From an uncultured Bacillota bacterium (GTDB lineage Bacteria > Bacillota > Clostridia > Oscillospirales > Oscillospiraceae), in NCBI GenBank assembly GCA_947073765.1, contig CAMTMZ010000019.1, forward strand, positions 1 through 45,315: a DNA stretch of 45,315 nt, in the 5' to 3' direction. Numbering within the stretch: the stretch's first letter is position 1; the number at the start of each line of letters is the position of its first letter. The translations under genes were made by a program, and so were the position numbers. Below, one piece after another: positions 16,857 through 24,929 of this stretch. Under the pieces are notes generated by a model. It made no database searches. It was given only the letters and a program-made list of their open reading frames with translations, and was not told the DNA's origin.

Positions 16857-16909
16857 TTGACAGTTTGGTTTATTTATTGTAAACTCAAATAGACTACAAG
16901 CTGTAAACT
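16857..16909 (+). promoter_or_regulatory. Promoter and probable BlaI-type operator
   Basis: TTGACA (16857-16862), 17-base spacer, TAAACT (16880-16885). The -10 box lies inside TGTAAACT (16878-16885), which is repeated exactly at 16902-16909. TACA-AGC-TGTA (16895-16905) is a perfect dyad of the TACA/TGTA kind bound by BlaI/MecI/CopY repressors, close to the start of transcription. The product of the next gene is the obvious ligand, giving autorepression. Confidence 0.65.
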
Positions 16910-16930
16910 TTCATGGGAGGAGAAAACAAC

Positions 16931-17290
16931 ATGGCGCAGTACAAACTGGGCGAGATAGAATCCGCCTTTGCCAACCTGATCTGGGATAACGAGCCTCTCA
17001 CCTCCGGCCGGCTGGTGGAGCTGTGCGGGGAAACGCTGGACTGGAAAAAATCCACCACCTATACCGTTCTGCGGCGGCTGTGTCAGCGGGGCGTTTTCCG
17101 CAACGAGGGGGGCACGGTGACCTCCCTGCTGTCCCGGGAGGAGTTCGACGCCCTGCGCAGACGGGAATTTGTAGACCAGACCTTCAACGGCTCCCTGCCC
17201 CGGTTCCTGGCCGCCTTCGCCCACCGCCAGAAACTGAGCGGCGAGGAGATCGATCAGCTCCAGCGGCTCATCGACGAGAACCGGGGGTGA
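16931..17290 (+). CDS. BlaI/MecI/CopY-family repressor
   Basis: 119-residue winged-helix repressor. The DNA-binding domain (about 1-70) has the family pattern ESAFANLIWDNEPLTSG ... WKKSTTYTVLRRLCQRG, followed by a helical dimerisation domain. In the BlaR1-BlaI system such repressors are cleaved or released when the membrane sensor is activated. An upstream ATG at 16913 is rejected because it overlaps the GGGAGGAG ribosome site, which is correctly spaced for 16931. The partner gene starts 5 bases after its stop. Confidence 0.9.
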   Translation: MAQYKLGEIESAFANLIWDNEPLTSGRLVELCGETLDWKKSTTYTVLRRLCQRGVFRNEGGTVTSLLSREEFDALRRREFVDQTFNGSLPRFLAAFAHRQKLSGEEIDQLQRLIDENRG

Positions 17291-17294
17291 GAAC

Positions 17295-19439
17295 ATGGTA
17301 ACGCTGTTCAAAACGGTGCTGGGCATGAGCGCCACCGGCGCGGGGGTGATCCTTCTGGTGCTGCTGGCCCGGCTGGCCCTGGGTCGGGCGCCGAAACACT
17401 TTTCCTACGCCCTGTGGGTGGTGGTCACTGCGGTCATCGCCGTAATCGCCCTGGGCGCCGCCCTGGCCACTAACCGGGCCAGCCGTCCCCCGGCACCGGA
17501 AACCACACCCCCCGCGGAGGTGTGGCTGGACTACCGCTCCGACCTCAGCGCCCTGCCCTGGGGCGAAACCCGGGAGATCCAGCTGCCGGAGTTTCCCGGG
17601 AAAACCTTCCGCTGGGACTCCGCCACCGTCTATGTCTGCAGCGAGAGCGGCGGCTCGTCCGCGGATGTCCCCATGATCTCCGGGATGCCTGTGGAGAATG
17701 TCATCCTCTGCGATCTGAACGGCGACGGCAAGCGGGAGTTCTGCGCCACTGTGGCCTTCGGCTCCGGGCTGGTGGACCTCCATGTGGAGGTGTACGACTA
17801 CGCCAACCAGCAGAAGTACACCCTCTGGGACCGGGGGACGTACAACTACGTCCTGTCTCTCGTAGACGGACAGCTGATCGTATCCAAGTCAGAGTATCAG
17901 GGCGGGTACCCCTCCCCCGGACAGCCAACCGGACGGCTGATTCTCACCGAGGACGGCCGTCTGGCCATCGAGGGCGAGGCCGTAGATCTCTCCGCCGCCC
18001 TGCCCATCCACCCCAGCTATGAGCTGGGCGATAACGGAGACGGCAGCGTCCGGGTGACCGGCCTGGGCGGCGCCCATGTGGAGTGGAATCGGTATTCCTA
18101 CGTTCAGCCCTTCCTCTACTTCGCCCAGGACCCCGCCTTCTTCTGCCACCGGCTGGCGGGCCGGGTCGTGGAGGGCTCCGCCATGTGGGCAGACAGCAAG
18201 GAGACTTTCCCCACCATCGTGGAGGTCAATTTCAGCGTGAACGACGACCGGGTGGAGAGCGGGACCATCGACGGCTTCTCCATCTCCTTCACGGTGGAGA
18301 CGGAGAGCGGGACGGTAACCCAGAAAGACTTCAAATCCTGGGCAGACGGCGAAGCCCTGGAGCTGAAAAACCATGAGATGGCGGCGGCGGCCCGCACCTT
18401 TGCCAAGCTTCTTCGGGAAGCAGAGGCCTGCTACTACGACGCCACCCCCACTCCCGCTCCGGAAATTGACCTCTCTTCCGCCGCCTACGTCCTGGACGAT
18501 TTGTGGACCAGCGTAGAAGTCACCGGGCTTGACTTTGGATATGCCCGGTGGTATGCCCGGGAGCTGAATACCGGCTTTGAGACGCCGGGAAACACCCCGG
18601 GTTACCTTGAGATTTCTGAGCCCAATTTTCTCGGCCTTTCCAATGAGTACTACTATGTCATTGCTCAGGCACTCCCCGGCCGTGTCTGGCTCCAGCTTGG
18701 CCCCAGGGCTCGAGGCAGCGTCAGGGATGTGGAATGTACCGTGGACTTGAACAGCGGAGCCTACACCTGCATCAAGGGAGCTCTCACCCCATCCATCGAC
18801 AGTAAAACCCTCCTCTCTGCCGCCCGGGCCATGGCCCAGCTCATCACCGAGGCATCGGACTTCCACGCCGCCTCCGCTATCCCCGAGGAAGGTCCCCTCC
18901 CCTTTGACAGGCCCATGAAGCTGTGGTTCGGCAGCGGCGCGGGGGCCTGGTCCACCATCCTTACCCTCCACCCTGACGGGACCTTCGAGGGAGACTATGA
19001 AGACGCTGACATGACCACCCTGTACGTCTGCCAGTTCCACGGGAAATTTAAGGATATCACTCAGGTCACCGGCAGCTCCTGGTCCATGACCCTGGAGGAG
19101 CTGACGCTGGATACAAAATATCCCGTGGGCCGGGAGTGGGACCAGGACGGCTGCCACTACATATCCAGCGAACCCTACGGCTTTGACGGTAAGGACGGCA
19201 AGGCCCTCCAGCCCGGCGCGCAGTTCACCTTCTATACCCCCCAGGCCACCGGCTGCGCCCCAGGCGACGAGCTGTACGGCATGACGGATGACACAGACTC
19301 CCCTCTCTACGAGTTCTGGACCTGGTGGCCCGCCAAGCACGGCTGGGGCCCCTATGGCGATGTTCTAGGCTGCTACGCCCTGCACAACCTCACCTCCGGC
19401 CGGGGCTTCTTCGACCTCCATGCCTGGGGCCTTCTGTAA
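17295..19439 (+). CDS. BlaR1-like membrane protein lacking the M56 metalloprotease domain
   Basis: 714 residues. Residues 1-43 match the N-terminus of M56/BlaR1 peptidases: a first membrane helix, then RAPKHFSYALWVV, normally followed by further helices and the cytoplasmic zinc protease with HExxH. Here the sequence passes straight into a second helix (about 44-58) ending ATNRASRPPAPETTPP. That is what usually follows the LAST helix of these proteins. No HExxH exists anywhere. The long outer part (about 75-714) keeps the sensor-like domain common in clostridial M56 proteins (DLNGDGKREFCATVAFGSGL, VEVYDYANQQKYTLWDRG) plus a second half of unknown type. Helix orientation places the large domain outside. 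Cotranscribed with the BlaI-type repressor. Confidence 0.72.
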   Translation: MVTLFKTVLGMSATGAGVILLVLLARLALGRAPKHFSYALWVVVTAVIAVIALGAALATNRASRPPAPETTPPAEVWLDYRSDLSALPWGETREIQLPEFPGKTFRWDSATVYVCSESGGSSADVPMISGMPVENVILCDLNGDGKREFCATVAFGSGLVDLHVEVYDYANQQKYTLWDRGTYNYVLSLVDGQLIVSKSEYQGGYPSPGQPTGRLILTEDGRLAIEGEAVDLSAALPIHPSYELGDNGDGSVRVTGLGGAHVEWNRYSYVQPFLYFAQDPAFFCHRLAGRVVEGSAMWADSKETFPTIVEVNFSVNDDRVESGTIDGFSISFTVETESGTVTQKDFKSWADGEALELKNHEMAAAARTFAKLLREAEACYYDATPTPAPEIDLSSAAYVLDDLWTSVEVTGLDFGYARWYARELNTGFETPGNTPGYLEISEPNFLGLSNEYYYVIAQALPGRVWLQLGPRARGSVRDVECTVDLNSGAYTCIKGALTPSIDSKTLLSAARAMAQLITEASDFHAASAIPEEGPLPFDRPMKLWFGSGAGAWSTILTLHPDGTFEGDYEDADMTTLYVCQFHGKFKDITQVTGSSWSMTLEELTLDTKYPVGREWDQDGCHYISSEPYGFDGKDGKALQPGAQFTFYTPQATGCAPGDELYGMTDDTDSPLYEFWTWWPAKHGWGPYGDVLGCYALHNLTSGRGFFDLHAWGLL

Positions 19440-19454
19440 CCCACCGGTATATAA

Positions 19455-19485
19455 AACAGGTGCCGCCACACCGGCGGCACCTGTT
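19455..19485. terminator. Bidirectional hairpin between converging genes
   Basis: 13-bp perfect stem (19455-19467 with 19473-19485), 5-base loop; short T-rich tail to the right and A-rich sequence to the left. Serves the BlaR1-like gene and probably the leftward solute-binding-protein gene. Confidence 0.75.
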
Positions 19486-19504
19486 ATGTTTCTCGTTTGG
19501 GGAA

Positions 19505-20818
19505 TCAGCCCAACGCAGCTGCCTGCAGCTCATCAAAGGCTGCCATACACTCATCCACCGTAGCACCGCCCAGCAGCTCACGCACAATCCGGCAGGTGTT
19601 TCCCCACTGCTCCACCTTCATCCCCGCGTTGGAGCCCAATACATAGACACCCTCCTCAATCCGCTCATTCAACGGTCTCAGAGCGGGAACACAGTCCACC
19701 TTCACGTTTTTAGAGGGGGAGATCACCCGGTTGGTCTCTGAATACAGCCTGAGGGCCTCATCAGAGGTCACAATGTCCAGCATCCGCATCGCATCCTCCC
19801 CATGCTCCGCATTTGCGCCCACAGCCCACCCGGTCATAGGCATCACCGGCATCTGTCCCCGGCTGCTGGGAAAGCCAATTACCCGCATCTCAAAGTCCGT
19901 CTTCCCGTAGGCTGTCTCCGTATTGGCCGCCCCCCAGTAGGCCATGACAATGGGGGTCTTTCCCGCCAAAAAATCCGCTCTCTCCCCCTCAATCGCCTCG
20001 CTGACCAGCGCCTTCTCCGCATCAATATAGCCCCGGTCGATCAGTGTCTGAAGAAACTCAAAGCCAGGGCGCATATAGTCGCTGTACTTGGCCTCTCCGC
20101 TGTTAAGCGCCTCAATCTCCCGCTGCGCATTACCGCCGTTGTACAAATCGGCGTAAGACTGAGCGAACACAAAGGTCTCCAGCCACCAGCGGTTGGCGCC
20201 AACGGGCGTCTCAATTCCGTTTTCCTGAAATACCCTGCAGCACTCCAGAAACTCCTCCGGCGTCTCCGGCAAGGCAAGTCCGCACTGGTTAAACATATCC
20301 ACATTGACAAACAGGCCATAGGCCACCACCTCCTGGGGAATGGCCACCAGCTTCCCGTCCACCGTGTTGGCGGTGCGGATTATTTCCCGCAGATTTTTCG
20401 CGCTGTCCAGCCCGGACAGATCCGCCAGCCTCCCCTCGGCGCCCAGAACCATCACAGTATCCGGGTTGAGCAGGTACAGGTCATCCATGTTGTTCCGCAC
20501 CCGGTCCAGGCAGACCTCATCATAGGTCCTGTCTTGGTAGCTGTCCGCTGTATAGGTCCTGTATACCATTGAAATGCCCAAGGCCTCCTCCGCCATCGCC
20601 ACGGTCTGGTCAACGGCGGTTCTCGCGACATTTTCTGCGTTGGGATCAGTTTTTTCCATGGGGCTGAAGAAATTGACAATTCGCTCGTCTTTCCCCTCCC
20701 CATCAAGCAGATTTGTATGCTCCTCCCTGTCCCCGCAGGCGGCCAACGATACAGCCGCAAGTACCGCCAGAAACGCCGCCATCCATCTGCGTCCCCTTTT
20801 ATCGTCACTGCTTTTCAT
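19505..20818 (-). CDS. Family 1 extracellular solute-binding lipoprotein
   Basis: 437 residues. Lipoprotein signal with lipobox SLAAC (Cys28), then a periplasmic-binding-protein fold of the sugar-binding ABC type: VAIPQEVVAYGLFVNVDMFNQCGL, PETPEEFLECCRVFQ, FLAGKTPIVMAYWG and a Trp-containing MTGWAVGAN. No permease or ATPase gene is nearby. Its ATG overlaps the stop of the hybrid kinase by 14 nt, so it is made with the kinase. It may capture a ligand on the outer membrane face and present it to the kinase sensor, or feed a transporter encoded elsewhere. Confidence 0.88.
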   Translation of the reverse strand: MKSSDDKRGRRWMAAFLAVLAAVSLAACGDREEHTNLLDGEGKDERIVNFFSPMEKTDPNAENVARTAVDQTVAMAEEALGISMVYRTYTADSYQDRTYDEVCLDRVRNNMDDLYLLNPDTVMVLGAEGRLADLSGLDSAKNLREIIRTANTVDGKLVAIPQEVVAYGLFVNVDMFNQCGLALPETPEEFLECCRVFQENGIETPVGANRWWLETFVFAQSYADLYNGGNAQREIEALNSGEAKYSDYMRPGFEFLQTLIDRGYIDAEKALVSEAIEGERADFLAGKTPIVMAYWGAANTETAYGKTDFEMRVIGFPSSRGQMPVMPMTGWAVGANAEHGEDAMRMLDIVTSDEALRLYSETNRVISPSKNVKVDCVPALRPLNERIEEGVYVLGSNAGMKVEQWGNTCRIVRELLGGATVDECMAAFDELQAAALG

Positions 20819-23015
20819 GCGTCCCTTTCCCCTTCACACATCTCCAAATCACTTTTTTCAACAGCTTAATGTCCAATGGCTTTGCTACATGGGCGTCCAT
20901 ACCGGCGTCCAGCGCCGCCTTTTCATCCTCTGCGAAAGCGTTTGCCGTCATCGCGATAATGGGAATTTTTCCTGCGTCCTCCCGCTCCAGGGCCCGAATG
21001 GTCCGTGCAGCCTCGTGCCCGTTCATCTCCGGCATCTGCACGTCCATTAAAATTGCGTCGAACCGACCCGGCTCCGTCTGCTGGAAGCGCTCCACCGCCA
21101 AGCGCCCGTTTTCCACAATCTCGCAGGAGGCCCCCTCCATCCCCAGTAGTTCAAAAAGAATCTCCGCGTTAATCTCGTTGTCTTCCGCGGCCAGGAATCT
21201 CATTCCATCCAGGCTGTCATCCTGCTCCCCGTCCGGGGCAGGCGCGGCGCTCTGTTCCAGCTCCCGGGCCTGATCTTCCGCAATCCTCAGTTCAATATCC
21301 ACCCGGAACAGGGAGCCCCGGTCCACCTGGCTGAACACCTCAATGCTTCCGCCCATCAGCTCCACAATGCTCTTGGTGATGGCCATGCCCAGCCCGGTGC
21401 CCTGCACCTTATTTGTTGTGCTGTTCTCCGCCCGGGTAAATGCGTCAAAAATGGTCTCCAGATACTCAGGGGTCATGCCGTAGCCGTCGTCCTCCACCTC
21501 AATCCGGATGTGCTCATATTGACTGGAGCGCTGTTTCAGCTCCATTACCCGAAAATAGATATGCCCGCCCTCCGGCGTATACTTTACGGCGTTTGACAGC
21601 AGGTTAATCAGTATCTGGTTAATTCTGGTCTCATCCCCCACCAGATACCGGTGCCGGATATCGGCCATCTCCAGCCGCATCTCCTGCCTTTTCGCCCTCG
21701 CCATTGGCTGAATAATCGAGCACACAGCGTCCGCCGCGCTCTGCAGGTCGAATTCCTCATAGTTGAGAACCACCTTCCCGCTCTCGATCTTGGATACATC
21801 CAAAATATCATTAATCAGGCTGAGCAGGTGCTGTCCGGAGGCGGTGATTTTATCGGTGTATTCCCGCACCTTGGCGGGATTGTCCGCGTCCTTGGCCAGC
21901 AGGGCGGTAAAGCCCAGCACCGCGTTCATGGGGGTGCGGATATCGTGGGACATATTGGACAGGAAGGTTGTCTTGGATTCGCTGGCAATCTGGGCCGCCT
22001 TCAGGGCCTCGGCCAGCTGCTGGCTGTAAACCTTCCGTTCCTCCTCCCGCTCCTTGCGCACCTTTTCCTGGTGGCTCCAGTTGCGGTAATACAACAGGAT
22101 GCACAGGAAAAACGCCGTCAGCATGGAGAGCACAACAAACACAATATTCTGGTTGACCGTCCGCCCCTCCTGCTGGATCGCCTCAACAGGCACATAGCCC
22201 ACCAGAAAAATCGTCCCGCTGTTGATGGACCACATATAGTTCAGGGCCTGCACATCCCGGATACGGTGATAAAACAGGGTGTTCCGCCCGGTTTCCAGAC
22301 AGGAATCCACCTCCGCGCGGATATCCGGGTCTTGTATACTGTTTGCCCGGTAAAAATCATCCAGGTTCAGGTGGCCGGCACTGCGCATCCCCATCCCCTT
22401 GGGCTTGAGCACAAAGCGCTTGCTCTGGGCGTCCATGATATACAAAGAGGCCTGCTTATTGTAGAAGCCTTCAGACGGGAGGGCGCGGTCAATGGTGTCG
22501 TAGATATATTCAATATAAAGTGTGCCCAGACGGACGCCGTCCCGGTCTACCGGGCATTTGACGGTATAGGCCCAGGTGCCCATGTAATTGAGGTAGGACC
22601 GGGAGACAGGCAGGCCCGAAATCGTTCCTCCGGCAGAAAAATCCAGACCATCCTCTGTAAACTTTTCACCGGTGTTTGAGCGCCCTTCCGCTTTTCCAGA
22701 GGAGATAAATGACAGTTTCGCGGCAGTTTGATTCTTTTCATAGATCGTTATATAAGTCTCCGGATCCTCCGCGCGGGCGAGCTCCCCGGCGATGAGGGTC
22801 TGGAACTCCGCCTCGTTGCGCAAAATGGCCTCGATGGTACATTGAATCAGGTCCAGGCTCTCCCCCAAATTCTGAACGGCAGAGGCTGACATCTCCCGGG
22901 AAATCTTCTGGGAAACCAGGTAAACTATTGTGCCAAATACACAAAAAATCAGCATAATTGAGAGCAATAACAGCCTTCCGCTTGGATTTTTCAACCTTTT
23001 TTCCTGATCTTTCAT
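20805..23015 (-). CDS. Membrane hybrid histidine kinase with extracellular Cache-like sensor
   Basis: 736 residues. Membrane helix near residues 13-34, an outer sensor domain of about 240 residues resembling double Cache domains, second helix near 290-312, a coiled linker, HisKA (FLSNMSHDIRTPMNAVLGF), HATPase (NLLSNAVKYTPEGG, DDGYGMT, GTGLGM) and one C-terminal receiver (AILMDVQMPEMNG with the phospho-Asp, IIAMTANAF, KPLD). No DNA-binding output. The ATG at 23015 has GGAG about 8 bases upstream; the earlier ATG at 23039 has none. First gene of a two-gene unit with the solute-binding lipoprotein. The phosphotransfer partner is not encoded nearby. Confidence 0.9.
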   Translation of the reverse strand: MKDQEKRLKNPSGRLLLLSIMLIFCVFGTIVYLVSQKISREMSASAVQNLGESLDLIQCTIEAILRNEAEFQTLIAGELARAEDPETYITIYEKNQTAAKLSFISSGKAEGRSNTGEKFTEDGLDFSAGGTISGLPVSRSYLNYMGTWAYTVKCPVDRDGVRLGTLYIEYIYDTIDRALPSEGFYNKQASLYIMDAQSKRFVLKPKGMGMRSAGHLNLDDFYRANSIQDPDIRAEVDSCLETGRNTLFYHRIRDVQALNYMWSINSGTIFLVGYVPVEAIQQEGRTVNQNIVFVVLSMLTAFFLCILLYYRNWSHQEKVRKEREEERKVYSQQLAEALKAAQIASESKTTFLSNMSHDIRTPMNAVLGFTALLAKDADNPAKVREYTDKITASGQHLLSLINDILDVSKIESGKVVLNYEEFDLQSAADAVCSIIQPMARAKRQEMRLEMADIRHRYLVGDETRINQILINLLSNAVKYTPEGGHIYFRVMELKQRSSQYEHIRIEVEDDGYGMTPEYLETIFDAFTRAENSTTNKVQGTGLGMAITKSIVELMGGSIEVFSQVDRGSLFRVDIELRIAEDQARELEQSAAPAPDGEQDDSLDGMRFLAAEDNEINAEILFELLGMEGASCEIVENGRLAVERFQQTEPGRFDAILMDVQMPEMNGHEAARTIRALEREDAGKIPIIAMTANAFAEDEKAALDAGMDAHVAKPLDIKLLKKVIWRCVKGKGTHEKQ

Positions 23016-23106
23016 GAGTCGTCTCCGTCTCCATTTCAACCGGCCGAGGCGCAGGGTGAGCGCGCCGGTCTATCGCCGCAGAATCTCCCTGTACCAGTTT
23101 ATTCTT

Positions 23107-23135
23107 ATGGTAGCATATTCTGTTCCTCTTTTCAA
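23107..23135 (-). promoter_or_regulatory. Possible promoter of the kinase/binding-protein unit
   Basis: Minus strand TTGAAA (23135-23130), 17-base spacer, TACCAT (23112-23107), about 90 bases before the kinase ATG. Confidence 0.4.
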
Positions 23136-23455
23136 CCTTCAGTTCAGAGGGGTAAAGGGCACAACAAAACGATGTCCGCCAACGGCGGACGTCAAAAACG
23201 AAATGTATTTTTTCATCTGTGTATTACATTTTTAAAGGGACTGTTCCGGCCCCTCTGTGACTTTTAATCGGGACAAAACGGGATTTAATGGAGCTGAACG
23301 GGTACATTAAAATTGTGTCTCCCCCAGACGGACGAAAACCCTGGCGAAAGGATTCCGCCGGGGATGCTTTGTAGATTTTACACAAAATCTTTTGGCTGGC
23401 GGTGCGTGCCTCCCGGATCTCTCCGGCTCGGGATGATGAACAGCAGATCTGAGAT
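23136..23455. other. Gene-free chromosomal stretch left of the element
   Basis: No supported gene. It holds one hairpin at 23171-23193 (10-bp arms around AAC) with no clear T run in either direction. Open frames here are short, lack ribosome sites and have no recognisable protein. Confidence 0.5.
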
Positions 23456-23489
23456 AAAAAATCGGAGCAAGCGTCATCAGCTTGCTCCG
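23456..23489 (-). terminator. Original terminator of the tRNA-Gln gene, now stranded
   Basis: On the minus strand a 10-bp stem (23489-23480 with 23472-23463, arms CGGAGCAAGC/GCTTGCTCCG), 7-base loop and six T follow directly after the attL copy of the tRNA 3' end (CCA complement at 23493-23495). Before integration this hairpin would have started 3 bases past the tRNA CCA. Confidence 0.8.
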
Positions 23490-23492
23490 GTC

Positions 23493-23515
23493 TGGCAGCC
23501 GGAGAAGGATTCGAA
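23493..23515. repeat. attL core (copy of tRNA-Gln 3' end)
   Basis: 23 bp beginning TGGCAGCCGG and ending GATTCGAA, identical to 32634-32656; flanking bases differ on both sides. Confidence 0.92.
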
Positions 23516-23610
23516 TTATAAAACAGCCGTTTTTATTCGGTAAATCCCGTAAAACAGTGTAAGTTCAGTATTGAAGAAAAGATAGATGTTTTAATTTTAG
23601 TAAATTGCTG

Positions 23611-23649
23611 TAAAGGGTAGGAAAGCGGCTAAAGGGTCAATTAAAGGGT
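23611..23649 (+). repeat. Left integrase arm-type sites
   Basis: TAAAGGGT occurs at 23611-23618, 23630-23637 and 23642-23649; the last two form TAAAGGGT-CAAT-TAAAGGGT, repeated exactly and in the same orientation near the right end (32514-32533). Position about 115 bases inside attL fits arm-type binding sites of a lambda/Tn916-type integrase. Confidence 0.65.
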
Positions 23650-23790
23650 AAAAGGTGTCCCATAAACCGGACAGCAAATCCCGCTCCAGTGATGTGCCCA
23701 TCTGTGGGCATGGGGCTTTTGCTACTTTTGCGGCTTTTGCTCCCCGGTTCAGGGGAGTGCTTAATTTTCAGCAGACCCCAGATTTGCGCC

Positions 23791-24145
23791 GGTCTCCTGA
23801 AATTTCAGGAGACCTCAGATTTGGGGGCAGTTCATCAGCAATTTTTCGCTCGCCAAATTTGGCGAGCGTAGTTTTCCCAAAAATTGGGGAGGTTGGAGGA
23901 GCCCCCACAATTAAGGACAGCGCAATTTTGCGTTCTCCAAAATTGGATTGTCGCAACTTCTTGCGATATAAAAAGGGAGGTCAAATTTGACACAGGGGGT
24001 GCCGGAAATTTCCGGCAGGGCCAGCGCCGCCAAAATTGGCGAGATTGGACGGGTCCAAATCTGGACTGGTTGGTAACGAGCGCAAAATTGAGCCCAGTTC
24101 ATCAGGGGGACGAAATTTCGTCCTCCCTGCGGGAAATTTCCCGCA
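23791..24145. repeat. Array of twelve short palindromes, mostly A/T-centred
   Basis: In 355 bp without a gene, twelve dyads follow each other: 23791-23814, 23847-23868, 23876-23888, 23921-23932, 23936-23947, 23951-23966, 23980-23991, 24000-24017, 24028-24041, 24053-24066, 24108-24123 and 24128-24145. Six are perfect palindromes centred on AAATTT (first, second, seventh, eighth, eleventh, twelfth); others have AA, TT or AAA between CAA/TTG-type arms. The arms differ between units (GGTCTCCTG, CGCTCGCC, TGCCGG, GGACG, TGCGGG) yet each pairs with itself. CAGTTCATCAG occurs twice within the array. The rest of 23516-24225 shows no gene. Confidence 0.85.
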
Positions 24146-24164
24146 CCCTTCTTGGAGCGGGACA

Positions 24165-24197
24165 ATAAAGAGGGCCAGGGGAACACCCCCAGCCCTC
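24165..24197 (-). terminator. Terminator of the element's left operon
   Basis: Minus strand AGAGGGC...GCCCTCT hairpin (24170-24197) with an inner GGGG/CCCC stem, GTGTT loop and TTTATT tail, just after the gene ending at 24226. Confidence 0.7.
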
Positions 24198-24225
24198 TGC
24201 CGCAAACTTACTGCCCCATAGCCGC

Positions 24226-24420
24226 CTACCGGAGCAATCCCCGGACAAGCCGGAGAATCAGGTCAAGGCCCCGATCATCAGCCTTCTCCAACAGTTTGAT
24301 GATCTCCAGCCAAACCGCCGTAACCTCCTTCTCGTTCTCAGTCAGTGGACGGTTGATTAGCTGCTCCTGAAACGCTATGAATGCCTCTGGAGCGGCGGGG
24401 GAGGTAAAGGGTTGGGTCAT
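24226..24420 (-). CDS. Small unknown protein of the element
   Basis: 64 residues, mostly helical, with a long amphipathic helix (ENEKEVTAVWLEIIKLLEKA, then LDLILRLVRGLLR). No family recognised. The frame extends upstream to 24471, but the ATG at 24420 overlaps the preceding gene's stop by 4 nt (ATGA) and is the likely start. Last gene before the terminator. Confidence 0.6.
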   Translation of the reverse strand: MTQPFTSPAAPEAFIAFQEQLINRPLTENEKEVTAVWLEIIKLLEKADDRGLDLILRLVRGLLR

Positions 24421-24812
24421 TCCTCTACCCCCAATTCTTCCGCTCTGTGCTTCATGCAGCGGAGCACCCAATCACACAAAATCGCCATAGCTTCCATGTA
24501 CATATTAGGTGGAAGGGCTTTCCGAAGCGGCTTCTCCCAGAACTCCACACGGCTTGTCCACTCATCATCTTTGGGAGTGAAAGTCAAAGCGTGTTGGACT
24601 TCTTTGGGAAAGCTGTGGAACACATCCCGGACGGGGCTCCACTTTTCCTCATAGAACAGACACGCCTCTGGGGTAAAACCCCAATAGCCAAAATCAACCA
24701 CTGGCACCCGATAGACTTTCGCCAGGTGGGCCGGGCTTCCCTCTTTCCGCTCCCTGCGGACCTGGGCCGTCAATTTGACAGCGGTTGTGATATCTGCAAG
24801 AATGTTTTGCAT
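24417..24812 (-). CDS. Unknown protein of the element
   Basis: 131 residues, soluble, rich in aromatic and charged residues (VPVVDFGYWGFTPEACLFYE). No family recognised. AAGGAGGA lies upstream of the ATG, and the stop overlaps the next gene by 4 nt. Because the element has no known packaging or interference gene, this and its small neighbour are candidates for element-specific functions; that is inference only. Confidence 0.65.
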   Translation of the reverse strand: MQNILADITTAVKLTAQVRRERKEGSPAHLAKVYRVPVVDFGYWGFTPEACLFYEEKWSPVRDVFHSFPKEVQHALTFTPKDDEWTSRVEFWEKPLRKALPPNMYMEAMAILCDWVLRCMKHRAEELGVEE

Positions 24813-24929
24813 TAGGTATTTTTCCTCCTTGTCATTGAAGGGGGCCGGGTGTATAATCTACCTGACCCCCTCCGGGGTTATTGCGGGGCTGCTATCCATG
24901 CTTTGACGGGCCAGGATAGCGGCTCCTTC

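Noticed and set aside
23313-23543. 76-residue plus frame crossing attL
   Set aside because: No ribosome site, crosses the tRNA terminator and attL core, and resembles no protein.
23791-24145. CRISPR array
   Set aside because: Spacing is irregular, the repeated part is only about six A/T bases, arms differ, and no cas gene is present.
23655-24221. Short open frames on both strands through the palindrome array
   Set aside because: Each palindrome makes the two strands look alike, so frames appear on both; none has a ribosome site or a recognisable protein.
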